Shown here piece by piece: positions 11,432 through 20,902 of a stretch of 64,000 nt of DNA. Location of the stretch: NCBI GenBank assembly GCA_963723595.1, contig CAVRRQ010000014.1:434001-498000 (forward strand), read 5' to 3'. How positions within the stretch are numbered: position 1 is the stretch's first letter; each line of letters starts with the position of its first letter. The notes beneath the pieces are model-generated. The model was not told the origin of the DNA. It saw only the letters and a program-made list of their open reading frames with translations, and made no database searches. The DNA comes from RYN-230 sp963723595 (lineage in GTDB: Bacteria > Actinomycetota > Actinomycetes > Streptosporangiales > Streptosporangiaceae). The translations under genes and the position numbers were made by a program.

Positions 11432-12449
11432 TCACCGGCACTCGATAGCGAGACCGCTGAGCGGCGGCCCCTCACGGGGCCGCTCGCCGCTCGAGCGCTG
11501 TTCCGGGGAGCCAGGGCCGTTCCGGGCAGCGCGAACGTCCCGTCCGGCAGCGGGTCGACCAGGCCGTCCGCCACCAGGCCGTCCAGGGCCCGGCTTGCGC
11601 TGCCGCTGATCCGCCCAGGCGGCCTCGAGCCGCGAGCCCGGCACCGGGCCGGAGCAGTCGCGGAGCACCGCCAGCAGCCGCCCGCGGCACTGCCGGTCCG
11701 TGCCCGCGTACTTCTGGCTCCGCCGGGGCCCGCCGTCCGCCGGGTGGCCCGCCCGGCGCCACGCGCAACTGGCCGCCACCGGGCAGCGGGGGCACTGCGG
11801 CCGGGCGGCCGTGCAGACCAGGGCACCCAGTTCCATGACCGCCACCGACCACCGCGCGGCCACCGCGGGCTGCTCCGGCAGCAGCGCCTCGGCCAGTCTC
11901 CGCTCCGCCGCCGACGGGCTGGGTGACGGCAGCTCCCGGCCGCTCGACCAGCCGGGCCAGCACCCTCCGCACGTTGGTGTCCAGCACCGCGTGCCGCTGC
12001 CCGAACGCGAAGCTCGCGACCGCGGCGGCCGTGTAGGAGCCGATACCGGGGAGCGCCCGCAGGGCGTCCGCCGACGCCGGAACCTCCCCGCCGTGCCGTT
12101 CCACCAGGGCCTGCGCCGTCGCGTGCAGCCGGATCGCCCGCCGCGGGTAGCCGAGCCGCCCCCAGGCCCGCACCGCGTCCCCGGCCGGGGACGCCGCCAG
12201 CGACGCGGGCGTCGGCCACCGGGCCAGCCAGGCCGCGTAGACCGGCAGCACCCGGGCCACCGGCGTCTGCTGCAGCATGATCTCGCTGACCAGGACGGCC
12301 CACGGGGTGGCCTCGGGCCGGCGCCACGGCAGGTCCCGCTGATGAGCGGCGTACCAGTCCAGGACCGCCCCCGGGTCCGGAGCCGCCCGGTCCGGGGCCG
12401 CCCGTTCCGGAATCGCCCTGTCCGGAGTTACTGGGTGCGCAGTCGCCAT
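11432..12449 (-). CDS. mutY: A/G-specific adenine glycosylase MutY (two frameshifts, 3' end uncertain)
   Basis: The N-terminal half contains WYAAHQRDLPWRR, VSEIMLQQTPVARVLPVY and the helix-hairpin-helix GGEVPASADALRALPGIGSYTAAAV region with catalytic Asp in VLDTNVRRV. The C-terminal part holds the [4Fe-4S] cysteines (CTAARPQCPRCPVAASC). MutY removes adenine mispaired with 8-oxoguanine. The frame shifts near 11942 and again near 11620 (GCG[C]AAG context). Correcting both gives SRALDGLVADGLVDPLPDGTF. In the final frame no stop appears before clpC, so the end at 11432 is approximate. The ATG at 12449 begins MATAHPVTP. Confidence 0.88.
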
Positions 12450-12649
12450 GACGCCTCGATCCTCGCATGTCCCGCCCCGCTCAGGGGCCGCCGTGCGGCC
12501 GGGTTGACGGGCAGGTGCGGGTTTACCGGAGGATCCCGCACGGGTCTGCCCAGAAGCGCTCCGGAATCGCGCCAACGACCTGCAATAATGCGGCGCCCTT
12601 CCGGCGGGTCGGCAAGATCAGCGAGGGGTGTGCGGCGCATACTGCTCGC

Positions 12650-13427
12650 ATGCCTCGCGGTTCAGCTGACCAGCCCAAAAGCCCTGGTCAGGTCAATGTC
12701 TACTGGCGGCGCAGGGTTATCGCGCTAGCCGCCGGCCTCGGCATGCTCGCGCTCGTCACCTGGACCGTGAACGGTGCGCTGGGCGGGCGGAAGCACCCAG
12801 GCGGGCCACCGACCTGTCCCAGACGACCAGCCAGCACTCGCCCCGCCGGCCAGCGCTCCGCCTCCGCCGCGCCCAGCCGGATCCCGCGGCCGCCAGCCCG
12901 GACGGCACGGCGAGCGCCACCCCGTCCCCGACGGGCAGGCCCACGCCCCTTCCTCCGTCCGCGACGGGCCACGCGGCCGCGAGCACGGCACCCGGCGGGA
13001 CACGGCCGGAAGACGGCCGCCGGCGGCCGTCGCGGGCGCCTGCTCCCGCGCGGGCCTGGTCCTCAGCCTGTTCCCGGCCCGGTACAGCTACCCGGCCCAC
13101 GCCCGGCCGGAGTTCGACGTGGACGTGGTGTCCACCGCTCCCGGCCGGTGCACCGCCGACCTCGGCGCCAGTCCACCTGCACATCGTGATCAGGGCGGAC
13201 GGGAAGACCAGATCTGGGACTCCGCGGACTGCGCCGGGCTGGCTCCCCGGGCCACCACGCTGGCCCGGGGGGTGCCCGTGATGGTGCAGATCACCTGGAA
13301 CCGGAAGACCTCGGCCCCAGGCTGCCGGGCCCCGCACCGGGCCGTCCGGGCCGGGACCTACACCGCCACCGCGTACAGCGGGAACCTGAGCAGCCGGGCC
13401 ATGGCCTTCGTGCTCAGGGCGCGCTGA
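12650..13427 (+). CDS. Exported conserved protein between mutY and disA (several frameshifts)
   Basis: The product starts MPRGSADQPKSPGQVNVYWRR and has one membrane anchor (VIALAAGLGMLALVTWTVNGAL). A Pro/Ala/Thr-rich linker follows, then a globular extracellular domain (SRAGLVLSLFPARYSYPAHA..., IWDSADCAGLAPRA, VQITWNRKTSAPGC) with a likely Cys pair. Single-base changes around 12795, in the linker, near 13170 and near 13212 switch frame back and forth. The corrected tail ends ...GTYTATAYSGNLSSRAMAF. Streptomyces carry a comparable gene in this position. The function is unknown; the domain looks like an Ig-like or wall-associated module. Confidence 0.65.
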
Positions 13428-13431
13428 GGCT

Positions 13432-14612
13432 TCAGGAGTACTTCTCCAGCAGGGTCACCTCGGCCAGCCGGGATAGCCCCTCCCGGCCGCGCGCGCCTGC
13501 GGCTCCGGTCACGCCGTCGAGCGCCTGCAGTTCGTCCACGCTGGCCGCCAGCAGCTTGTGCAGCCCGCCGAAGTGCGCCACCAGCCGCTCCGCCGCCGGC
13601 CGGGGCAGCCGCGGGACCCGGGCCAGCAGGCGGTATCCCCGGGGCTCGACCGGCTCGTCCAGCATGCCCGACCCGCCCAGCCCGAGCACGGTCGCCACCG
13701 TGGCCATGTCCAGCAGCTCTTCCGGGGACAGCCGGCCAGCTCGTCGAGCACCCGGCCGACCCGGGCGCCCGGGTTCACGCCCGGCTCCGCCGGCAGGTAA
13801 TCCTGCACCACCAGCTGCCGCTCGAAGTCGCTGCCCGCGATGAGCTCGTCCAGCTGGAGCGCGAGCAGCCGCCCGTCGGTGCCCAGCTCGATCTTGTACC
13901 CCTCGATCTCGCCCGCGATGCGCCGGACCATCTCCAGCCGCTGGGCCACCACGGTCACGTCGCGCGCGGTCGCCACGTCCTCGATCTCGTGCGCGGTCAG
14001 CGTCCCCGACACCTCATCCAGCCGGTGCTTGTACCGCTCCAGCGTGGCCAGGGCCTGATTGGCCCGGGACAGGATCGCCGCCGAGTCCTCGAGCACGTAC
14101 CGGGCCCCGTCCAGGTACAGGGCGATGATCCGCATGGACTTGCTGACCGAGATCACCGGGCAGCCCGTCTGCCTGCCGACCCGCTCCGCGGTCCGGTGCC
14201 GGGTGCCCGACTCGTCGGTCGGCAGCGTCGGGTCGGGGACCAGGTGCACGGCCGCGCGGACGATGTACCCGGCCCCGGCGTCGAGCACGATCGCGCCGTC
14301 CATCTTGGCCAGCTCGCGGAGCCGGGTCGCGGAGAACGGCACCCGCAGCTCGAAACCGCCGCAGCACACCTCGTCCACGGCGGGCCCGTCGCCCAGCACG
14401 ATCAGCGCGCCGGTGTTCCCGCGCAGGATGCGCTCCAGCCCGTCGCGGAGCATGGTGCCCGGGGCCAGGGCGGCCAGGGCGGCCCAGCGGCGCTCGTCCC
14501 TGCTCCTGACGTCCTTGTTCCTGGCGTCCCGGTTCCCCGCGTCCGTGTTCCTGACGTCCGGGCTGCTGACGTCGCTGCTGTTCGCGTCCTGGTTGTGGTC
14601 GGCTGGCGGCAC
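13432..14612 (-). CDS. disA: DisA, diadenylate cyclase / DNA integrity scanning protein (one frameshift)
   Basis: The DAC domain shows the hallmark DGAIVLD and GTRHRTAERVGRQTG motifs, and makes c-di-AMP from two ATP. A helical spine and a C-terminal helix-hairpin-helix DNA-binding domain follow (PRLPRPAAERLVAHFGGLHKLLAA). A missing C near 13737 breaks the frame. Restoring it gives DELAGLSPEELLDMATVATVLGL, and the gene ends ...LEKYS. The GTG at 14612 after GGGGG is the likely start. The N-terminus carries an unusual run of seven five-residue units ([N/S]-x-D-[A/V]-x). It is followed by radA upstream on the same strand, the classic pair in which RadA and DisA work at stalled or recombining DNA. 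Confidence 0.95.
14488..14592. repeat. 15-bp tandem repeat inside disA (about seven units)
   Basis: Units of the form TTCCTGACGTCCNNG repeat every 15 bp and encode the (N/S)xD(A/V)x pentapeptides of the DisA N-terminal extension. Copies are imperfect at positions 4-7 and 13-14. Such arrays change length easily by slippage without breaking the frame. Confidence 0.8.
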
Positions 14613-14676
14613 AGGACCCCCGGAGGTTGCTGGACCGGCCCAGTGTATCGGCGGCTTCAGGCCGCAGGCCGGCAAT

Positions 14677-16215
14677 TCAGCCGCCGAACGCGGCGGCCAT
14701 GCGCCTCCCGGATGTCCTCGACCTCCCGCACCTCGATCCCGCCGGCGAGGCCGACGCCCGGGCCCGCCGCCATCGAGCCCGCGGGCACGATGCCAGCCGG
14801 AACCCCATCCGTTCCGCCTCGGCCAGCCGGCGCTGCACCCCGGTGACCCGGCGAACCTCGCCGGCCAGGCCCACCTCGCCGATCGCCACCACCGAGCCGG
14901 GCACGCTGAGGTTCGCCACCGCGCTGGACAGGGCGAGCGCGACGGCCAGGTCCACGGACGGCTCGCCGAGCCGCACCCCGCCCACCGTGGCCGCGTACAC
15001 GTCCTGCTTGCCCAGCTTCAGGTCGGTGCGCCGGGACAGCACCGCGAGGACCATGCCGACCCGGGAGGCGTCCAGCCCGGAGGTGACCCGGCGCGGGATG
15101 TCCAGGGTGGACGGCGCCACCAGGGTCTGCACCTCGCTGAGCAGCGGGCGGCGGCCCTCCAGGGTGACGGTCACGCAGGTGCCGGGCACCGCTTTGTGCC
15201 GGTGGGTGAGGAACAGGCCGCTCGGGTCGGGCAGCTCGGTGATCCCCTGCTCGCCGAGGTCGAAGCAGCCGATCTCGTCGGTCGGGCCGTAACGGTTCTT
15301 CACCGCCCGGACCATGCGGAACTGGGCGTGCCGGTCACCCTCGAAGTGCAGCACCACGTCGACCAGGTGCTCCAGCGCGCGCGGCCCGGCGATGGAGCCG
15401 TCCTTGGTGACGTGCCCGACCAGCACGGTGGTGATCGCGTGCTGCTTGGCCACCGCGATCAGGGCCGCGGTGACCGCGCGGATCTGGCTGACCCCGCCGG
15501 GCGCACCGTCCACCGCGTCCATGCGTGATGGTCTGCACCGAGTTGACGATGAGCAGCTGGGGCCGCACCGCCGCCACGTGGCCGAGCAGCGCGGCCAGGT
15601 CGGTCTCGGCGGCCAGGTAGAGGTTCGCGGCCACGGCGCCGATCCGGTCCGCCCGCAGCCGCACCTGCGCGGCGGATTCCTCGCCGGTGATGTACAGGAC
15701 CGGGGCGGCCGCGGCGGCGTGGGACGCCGCAGCCAGCAGCAGTGTGGACTTGCCCACACCCGGTTCGCCCGCCAGCAGGACCACCGCCCCGGGCACCAGG
15801 CCGCCGCCCAGCACCCGGTCCAGCTCGTCCAGCCCGGTCGGGCGGGCCCCGGCGGCGCTGGCGTCCACCTCGGCGATGGGCACCGCGGGGCTGGCCGGCG
15901 CGAGGGTGGCGGGCGGCCCTCCCGGGCCGACTCCACCCAGGCTCCCGCCGGCCAGGGCCGCCCTCCTCAGGCCAGCACCGCCCTGTCCTGCCCCGGCCAG
16001 GTCAGCGCCGAGACCAGCACCTCCCAGGCCGTCCAGCCCGTCGAGCCCGGCACCCAGGCCCGCCAGGGCGGCGCTGCCGAAGCCCGCCGCCCGGGTCACG
16101 GCCAGCTGCTCGACCGTGCCCCAGGCCTGGCACTCGCCGCAGCGCCCCGACCATTTCGTGGTGCGCCATCCGCACTCCGCGCACTGGAACGCCGGCCCGC
16201 CGAGGACTTCGCCAT
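14677..16215 (-). CDS. radA: RadA/Sms DNA repair ATPase (several frameshifts)
   Basis: The N-terminal C4 zinc finger, when frame-corrected, reads FQCAECGWRTTKWSGRCGEC. A Gly/Ala-rich linker of about 75 residues follows, then the RecA-like core with Walker A LAGEPGVGKSTLLL and the RadA KNRYGP motif (VKNRYGPTDEIGCF). The C-terminal Lon-like domain contains RLGEPSVDLAVALALSSA. RadA promotes branch migration in recombination. Frame changes are at about 16202 (lost C), 15525 (ACG[C]ATG), 14783 (lost C) and 14700 (GCG[C]ATG). Corrected, the protein ends VEDIREAMAAAFGG. The linker between zinc finger and ATPase is longer than usual. Confidence 0.93.
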
Positions 16216-16395
16216 GGCCCGGACGCTACCCGCCGGCACCGACAGGCAGGGCCGCCGACACTCCCGGACGCCGACACTCCTGCGCCCCCTGCGGTGAGCA
16301 GCTGCGCGCGTCCCGCCGCATAAGCTGGCCAAGGCGGATCGATCGACGCCGGAGGTCCCGGGATACGGTCCGCGCGGAGTGCGGAAGGAGCCCCG

Positions 16396-17284
16396 GTGAG
16401 CCAAGCGGGCACAGCGCCGCGACGCCTGGTGGCGCTATCGACGCGCGTCGGTCTACCCGGACCGGACGCCGGACGCGTTCGACGTCGCGGCGCGCCTCGG
16501 TTACGACGGGGTCGAGGTCATGGTCACCCCGGACGCGGTCAGCCAGGACGTGGACGTCCTGCGCCGGCTCGCCGACTATCACGGCGTCCCGGTCCTCGCG
16601 GTGCACGCGCCCTGCCTGCTGATCACCCAGCGGGTCTGGGGCCGGGAGCCGTGGGGCAAGCTGATCCGGGCCAAGGACGTGGCCGAGCAGCTGGGCGCGC
16701 GGGTGGTCGTGGTGCATCCGCCGTTCCGCTGGCAGCGGGACTACGCCCGCGACTTCGCGGCCGGCGCTGGCCCGGATGCAGGACGAGACCGACGTGGTGT
16801 TCGCGGTGGAGAACATGTTCCCGCTGCGGGCGCGGGGCGCCGAGGTCGCGCCGTACGCCCCGTCCTGGAACCCGGTTCCGATGGACTACCCGCACGTCAC
16901 GCTGGACCTGTCGCACACGGCCGTGTCCGGGTCCAACGCGCTGGAAATGGCCGACGAGCTCGGCGGCCGGCTCGCCCACGTGCACCTGGCCGACGGTACC
17001 GGGGTGCCCAACCGCGATGAGCACCTGGTCCCCGGCCGCGGTACGCAGCCGTGCGCGACGCTGCTGCGGCGGCTGGCCGCCGACAACTACCAGGGGCTGG
17101 TCGTGCTGGAGGTCAAGACGTTCCGCGCGCCGACCCAGGAGGCCCGGTGGCGGACCTGGCCGAGGCCCTGGAGTTCGCCCGGGCCAACCTGGCCGCCCCG
17201 GGGGAGGCGCCCGCGGGCGCGGCCCCGGCCGGGCCGCCTCCGGCCAGCCCTGGCCCGGCCAGCCCTGACCCGGCCAGCCCGTGA
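16396..17284 (+). CDS. Sugar-phosphate isomerase/epimerase-like TIM-barrel protein (frameshifted)
   Basis: Corrected sequence reads LVALSTASVYPDRTPDAF then ARLGYDGVEVMVT. Conserved barrel motifs follow: VHAPCLL, VVVHPPFRWQ, VFAVENMFP, VTLDLSHTA, HVHLADGTG and VLEVKTF. These His/Glu/Asp positions match the metal site of xylose-isomerase-like epimerases. Extra bases near 16448 (ACG[C]GCG) and 16765, and a lost G near 17148, break the frame. The C-terminal tail is a Pro/Ala/Ser repeat (GPASPDPASP). The substrate is unknown. Confidence 0.8.
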
Positions 17285-17454
17285 CCGGCCGCCCGGCCCG
17301 CTGACCACCGGCCAGCTCACCGCGGGCCGCGGTCCGCCAGTCACCGCTCAGCGGCTGAGCACCAGCCGCTGACCACCAGCGCTGACCGCCAGCCTGCCGC
17401 GCCACAGCGCCCAGCGCTGGACGCGGCCTCAACCGAGGATGCATGCTGCCCGTC

Positions 17455-18307
17455 ATGACTGCTGAACCGTCCGCGCCCGGCCGGGCACCCTGATCACCGT
17501 GGCGCCGACCGGCGCGGAATCCGACAAGGCGTCGGTCCCGGCGCTGCCGGTCACCCTGGACGAGCTGACCACGACCGCGGTGGAATGCCGCGCGGCCGGC
17601 GCCGCGGTGATCCACGTCCACATCCGGGACGGCCAGGCCCGGCCGACCCTGGACCTGGGCCGGCCTCAAGGACACCGTGCAGGCGCTGCGCGAGAGCACC
17701 GACCTGATCATCCAGCTGTCCACCGGCGGCGCCGTCACCGACAGCTTCGACGACCGGCTCGCGGTGCTCGAGCGCGGCGCCCGACGCCTGCTCGCTGACC
17801 TGCGGCACGGTCAACTTCGGCGACGAGGTGTTCGCCAACCCGTGGCCGTTCATCCGCGAGCTCTACGCCCGGACCCAGGCGGCCGGGGTGGTGCCCGAGT
17901 TCGAGCTGTTCGACCTGGGCCAGGTGGCCACGCTGCACCGGCTGCTGGACGAGCTGGGACCGCCGCACGGCGGGCACGTGCACTGCGACCTGGTGATGGG
18001 CGTGCCCGGCGGCATGCCCGGCACCGTGGCGGCGCTGGTCGCGGCGGTGGCCGCGCTGCCCGCCGGCGCGACATGGTCCGCCACCGGGATCGGGCGGACC
18101 GCGCTGCCCGTGGCGCTGGGCGCGCTCGGCGCCGGCGGCCACCTGCGGGTCGGCATGGAGGACACCACCTCGTTCGCCCGGGGCCGCCCCGTGGCGCGCA
18201 ACGCCGAACTCGTCGAGCGCGCGGCCAGCCTGGCCGGGCTGGCCCAGCGGCCGCCGCTGGACCCCGGCGAGGCCCGGGACATGCTGGGGGTGAGCAGCCG
18301 TCACTGA
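17455..18307 (+). CDS. DUF849 / beta-keto acid cleavage enzyme (BKACE) family protein (three frameshifts)
   Basis: The start MTAEPSAPGR leads, after restoring a missing G near 17480, into GTLITVAPTGAESDKASVP. The family's zinc-binding HxH is in AAVIHVHIRDGQARPT, with LIIQLSTGG and a VNFGDEVFANPW segment. Near the end are HCDLVMGVPGGMPGT and VGMEDTTSFARG. Members condense a beta-keto acid with acetyl-CoA to give acetoacetate and a CoA ester. Indels near 17662 and 17779 also need correction. It abuts the asparaginase gene and is probably co-transcribed. The actual beta-keto acid is not predictable. Confidence 0.85.
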
Positions 18308-19272
18308 ACCTCCCGTCCTCGCCGAGGTCGTCCGGTCGGGGTTCGTCGAGTCGCGGCACCGCGTTTCGTTGCGTGGTGATCGGAGCCGACGGGGCGCCGC
18401 AGCTGACCACCGGCCAGTGGGACGCGCCGATGTTCCCGCGCTCGGCGAACAAGCCGATGCAGGCGGCCGGGATGCTGCGCTGCGGCCTGGACCTGGACGG
18501 CGAGCTGCTCGCGCTGGCCGCGGCCAGCCATTCGGGTGAGGACTTCCACGTCGCCGGGGTGCGGGAGATCCTGGCCCGGGCCGGGCTGACCGAGGACGAC
18601 CTGCAGTGCCCGCGCGGGCTGCCCCGGGAAGAGGTGTTCCAGCGCGAGTTCCTGCGTGAGGGCGGGGAACCCGACCGGGTGCACATGAACTGCTCCGGCA
18701 AGCACGCGGCCATGCTCGCCACCTGCGTGGCGGCCGGCTGGCCCACGAGCACCTACACCGACCCCGCGCACCCGCTCCAGGTGGCCCTCCGCCAGGCCGC
18801 TCGAGGACCTGGCCGGGGAGCAGTCCGCGGCGGTCGGCGGTGGACGGGTGCGGTGCCCCGGTGTTCGCCCTGTCCCTGGCCGGCCTGGCCCGGGCGTTCC
18901 AGGCGCTGGTCACCGCGCCGCCGGGCGACGCCGGAGCGCCGGGTGGCCGACGCGATGCGGGCGTACCCGGAATGGACGTCGGGGAGCCTGCGCCCGGAGC
19001 GGGCGCTGATGGCCTCGGTCCCAGGCCTGCTGGTCAAGGTGGGCGCGGAGGGCGTGCAGGCGTTCGCGCTCGCCGACGGCCGGGCGGCGGCGTTCAAGAT
19101 CGAGGACGGCTCGGCCCGGGCCCGGGAGCCGGTCACGGTCGCGCTGCTGCGGCGGCTCGGCGTGACCACCGGGCCGGGGGTGCCGGACTCGGCGCTGGAC
19201 GAGATCGCCGCCGTCCCGGTGCTGGGCGGCGGCCGGTCGGTCGGCGTGGTCCGCGCCACGCTCCCCGGCTGA
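18300..19272 (+). CDS. Asparaginase II family amidohydrolase (four frameshifts, start unclear)
   Basis: The family-typical opening VLAEVVRSGFVESRHRG is followed by LTTGQWDAPMFPRSANKPMQAAGML and AAASHSGEDFHVAGVREIL. The core continues with HMNCSGKHAAMLATC, VDGCGAPVFALSLAGLARAF and the C-terminal LGGGRSVGVVRATLPG. These are diagnostic of the Asparaginase_II family (Pfam PF06089), which hydrolyses asparagine or related amides. No good start codon lies in frame: a GTC at 18300 sits where GTG is expected, so either a substitution or an indel hides the start. Extra bases near 18365, 18800, 18836 and 18932 shift the frame; the last two follow the GGC[G]GTG and GCC[G]GAG contexts. Confidence 0.85.
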
Positions 19273-19285
19273 GGCCGGCCGCCAG

Positions 19286-19376
19286 ACCCTGGGCGGCCCC
19301 GTCCCTTGGGCGGCCCCGCCCCCTGGGCGGCACCGGCCCCTGGGCGGCACCGGCCCCCCTGGGCGGTCCGCCCCGC
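19286..19376. repeat. Imperfect GC-rich tandem repeat, about five copies of 16-19 bp
   Basis: Copies of CCTGGGCGGCMCCGGCCCC follow the asparaginase stop codon. Unit length varies with the C-run. No coding function is apparent. Confidence 0.7.
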
Positions 19377-19390
19377 CTGCCCGGCTCCGG

Positions 19391-19423
19391 GGTGCTTGCT
19401 GGGCGTTTGCAAAAGCAAGCACC
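19391..19423. promoter_or_regulatory. 9-bp perfect inverted repeat with T-run (terminator or operator)
   Basis: GGTGCTTGC and its complement GCAAGCACC are separated by 15 nt that contain the palindrome TTTGCAAA, and are followed by TTTTGATT. It lies between the asparaginase stop and the XRE regulator start at 19451. The T-run suggests an intrinsic terminator for the upstream gene. The nested dyads, 28 nt before the start, would equally suit an autoregulatory operator. Confidence 0.55.
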
Positions 19424-19450
19424 TTTTGATTCACTGGGTTTGTGAGTCCT

Positions 19451-20086
19451 ATGCGAGTGAGCTCCATCGGTGAATACATCAAGGAGCAACGGGAGCAGGC
19501 GAAGATCTCGCTGCGCCAGCTGGCCTCCCAGGCCGGGGTCTCCAACCCGTACCTGAGCCAGATCGAGCGCGGCGTGCGGCGGCCCAGCGCCGAGATCCTG
19601 CAGCAGATCGCCAAGGGACTGCGGATCTCCGCCGAGGCCCTGTACGTGCAGGCCGGGATCCTGGAGGACCGGCCGCCGGACTCGGGGATCCGGGCCGCGG
19701 TGCTGGCCGCGCCGGAACTGACCGAGCGGCAGAAGCAGGTACTGCTGGAGATCTACGACTCGTTCCGCAGGGAGGCCGCGGCACAGGCGCCGGAGGACCC
19801 CGAGGACGCCGCCGTCGCGGCGGAGGCGGCCGCGATCCAGGCGGCCGCCGCCGAGGCCACCGCGGCCCAGGCTGCGGCGGAGGCGGCCCGTGCGCGGGAC
19901 GCCGGGGCGGCCCGCGCGCACGAACCCGCCCGGGGTGCCTGGAAGCAGGCGACCAGCCCGGGCGGCGCAGGACTCGATGAAGAGGATGACGACCCCCTCG
20001 CGGCAGCGGAGCCGCTGGGCACCAACGAGGCGGCCAGCCCGCCTGACTCAGCGGGTCTGCCGGGACGGGCGGACCAGGAAGGATGA
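19451..20086 (+). CDS. XRE-family helix-turn-helix regulator with long Ala-rich tail
   Basis: An N-terminal HTH_3 domain (SIGEYIKEQREQAKISLRQLA, then GVSNPYLSQIERGVRRPSAE and ILQQIAKGLRISAEALYVQAG) occupies residues 1-75. It is followed by TERQKQVLLEIYDSFRRE. An Ala/Glu-rich coiled region and an acidic tail make up residues 105-211. The layout with an HbhA-like gene and a DUF2516 gene directly downstream matches Rv0474-Rv0475-Rv0476 of Mycobacterium tuberculosis. An upstream in-frame GTG at 19442 is an alternative start. The stop codon abuts the next ATG, so the genes are translationally linked. Confidence 0.85.
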   Translation: MRVSSIGEYIKEQREQAKISLRQLASQAGVSNPYLSQIERGVRRPSAEILQQIAKGLRISAEALYVQAGILEDRPPDSGIRAAVLAAPELTERQKQVLLEIYDSFRREAAAQAPEDPEDAAVAAEAAAIQAAAAEATAAQAAAEAARARDAGAARAHEPARGAWKQATSPGGAGLDEEDDDPLAAAEPLGTNEAASPPDSAGLPGRADQEG

Positions 20087-20395
20087 ATGACCATGAACCG
20101 CAGCACCCTTGACGTGAAGACCGAGGTGCGCAAGCTGGCCAGCAGCAAGCCCGTGCAGGCCGCCGCCGGGGCCGGGGTGCTGGCCTCCGAGGCCCTGCGT
20201 GAGCTGCCCGCCCGGATCACCCGGTGGCGCAGCGACGGCTCGCTGGCGGCCCTGCCCGGCCCGGGCCACCGAGTACATGACGACCGCGCGGACCAAGGCG
20301 GTCCAGGAGTACGACAAGCTCGCCCTGCACGGCGCCCGGGTGCTCAACGGGAAGACCGCCCTGCCCGGCAAGGGCACCCGGGCAAGAAGAGCTGA
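20087..20395 (+). CDS. Short HbhA-like helical protein (two compensating indels)
   Basis: Corrected sequence is about 100 residues: MNRSTLDVKTEVRKLASSKP, GAGVLASEALRELPARI, TEYMTTARTKAVQEYDKLAL and a Lys-rich end GKGTRAKKS. The position after an XRE regulator and before a DUF2516 gene, and the Lys-rich tail, resemble heparin-binding haemagglutinin HbhA. It is shorter and lacks the long KKAAPAK-type repeats. An extra base near 20265 and a lost C near 20383 restore one continuous frame. Adhesin function is unproven; a membrane- or lipid-associated helical role is also possible. Confidence 0.7.
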   Translation: MTMNRSTLDVKTEVRKLASSKPVQAAAGAGVLASEALRELPARITRWRSDGSLAALPGPGHRVHDDRADQGGPGVRQARPARRPGAQREDRPARQGHPGKKS

Positions 20396-20423
20396 CGATC
20401 CGTGCGCAGGCAGCTGCCCCAGG

Positions 20424-20462
20424 CCGGGCGGGAGACGGGCTTTGGTCCCGGTTCCCGCCCGG
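20424..20462 (+). terminator. Hairpin between the HbhA-like and DUF2516 genes
   Basis: A perfect 10-bp stem (CCGGGCGGGA with TCCCGCCCGG) encloses 19 nt that can pair further (CGGG with CCCG). There is no T-run, so it may attenuate rather than terminate. Confidence 0.45.
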
Positions 20463-20480
20463 ACCGGATAGCCTGATGTC

Positions 20481-20828
20481 GTGTTGCTGAACACAGGAGC
20501 GATGAGCCCGCTCTACTGGTTCCTCGAGATACTGGCGATCGCCGCCTTTGTCTGCGAGGTATGGGGCTTCGTGGACGCACTGCGCCGTCCATCCAAAGCG
20601 TTCGTGGCGGCCGGCAAGCAGAACAAGCCGCTCTGGCTGATCATCCTCGGCGTGGCCTCGGTGATCGGCCTCTACCTGGGTGTCCTGTCCGGCGGGTTCG
20701 GCGCCGTGGGCATCCTGCCGATCGCCGCCTTCGTGGCCTCGGCCATCTACCTGACCGACGTCCGGCCCAAGGTCCGGGAATTCCGCGGCTCCAACGGAAG
20801 CAGCCAGGGCCCCTACGGACCCTGGTAA
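20481..20828 (+). CDS. DUF2516 family membrane protein
   Basis: The 115-residue protein has three hydrophobic segments (WFLEILAIAAFVCEVWGFVD, LWLIILGVASVIGLYLGVL and GILPIAAFVASAIYLTDV). The conserved DALRRPSKAFVAAGKQNKPLW motif lies between the first two and VRPKVREF after the last. This matches DUF2516, found in actinobacteria next to hbhA-type genes (Rv0476). The GTG at 20481 is taken as start; an ATG at 20502 is possible. The function is unknown. Confidence 0.88.
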   Translation: MLLNTGAMSPLYWFLEILAIAAFVCEVWGFVDALRRPSKAFVAAGKQNKPLWLIILGVASVIGLYLGVLSGGFGAVGILPIAAFVASAIYLTDVRPKVREFRGSNGSSQGPYGPW

Positions 20829-20837
20829 GCCTGGCCC

Positions 20838-20870
20838 CCGGTCCCTGATCTTCGGGACCGGTGGCGTTTT
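20838..20870 (+). terminator. Intrinsic terminator after the DUF2516 gene
   Basis: CCGGTCCC pairs with GGGACCGG around an 8-nt loop, with TTTT at 20867-20870. It lies 10 nt after the DUF2516 stop. Confidence 0.75.
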
Positions 20871-20902
20871 CCCGGTATCCCGCCCCGGTAAGGTGTCTGA
20901 CC

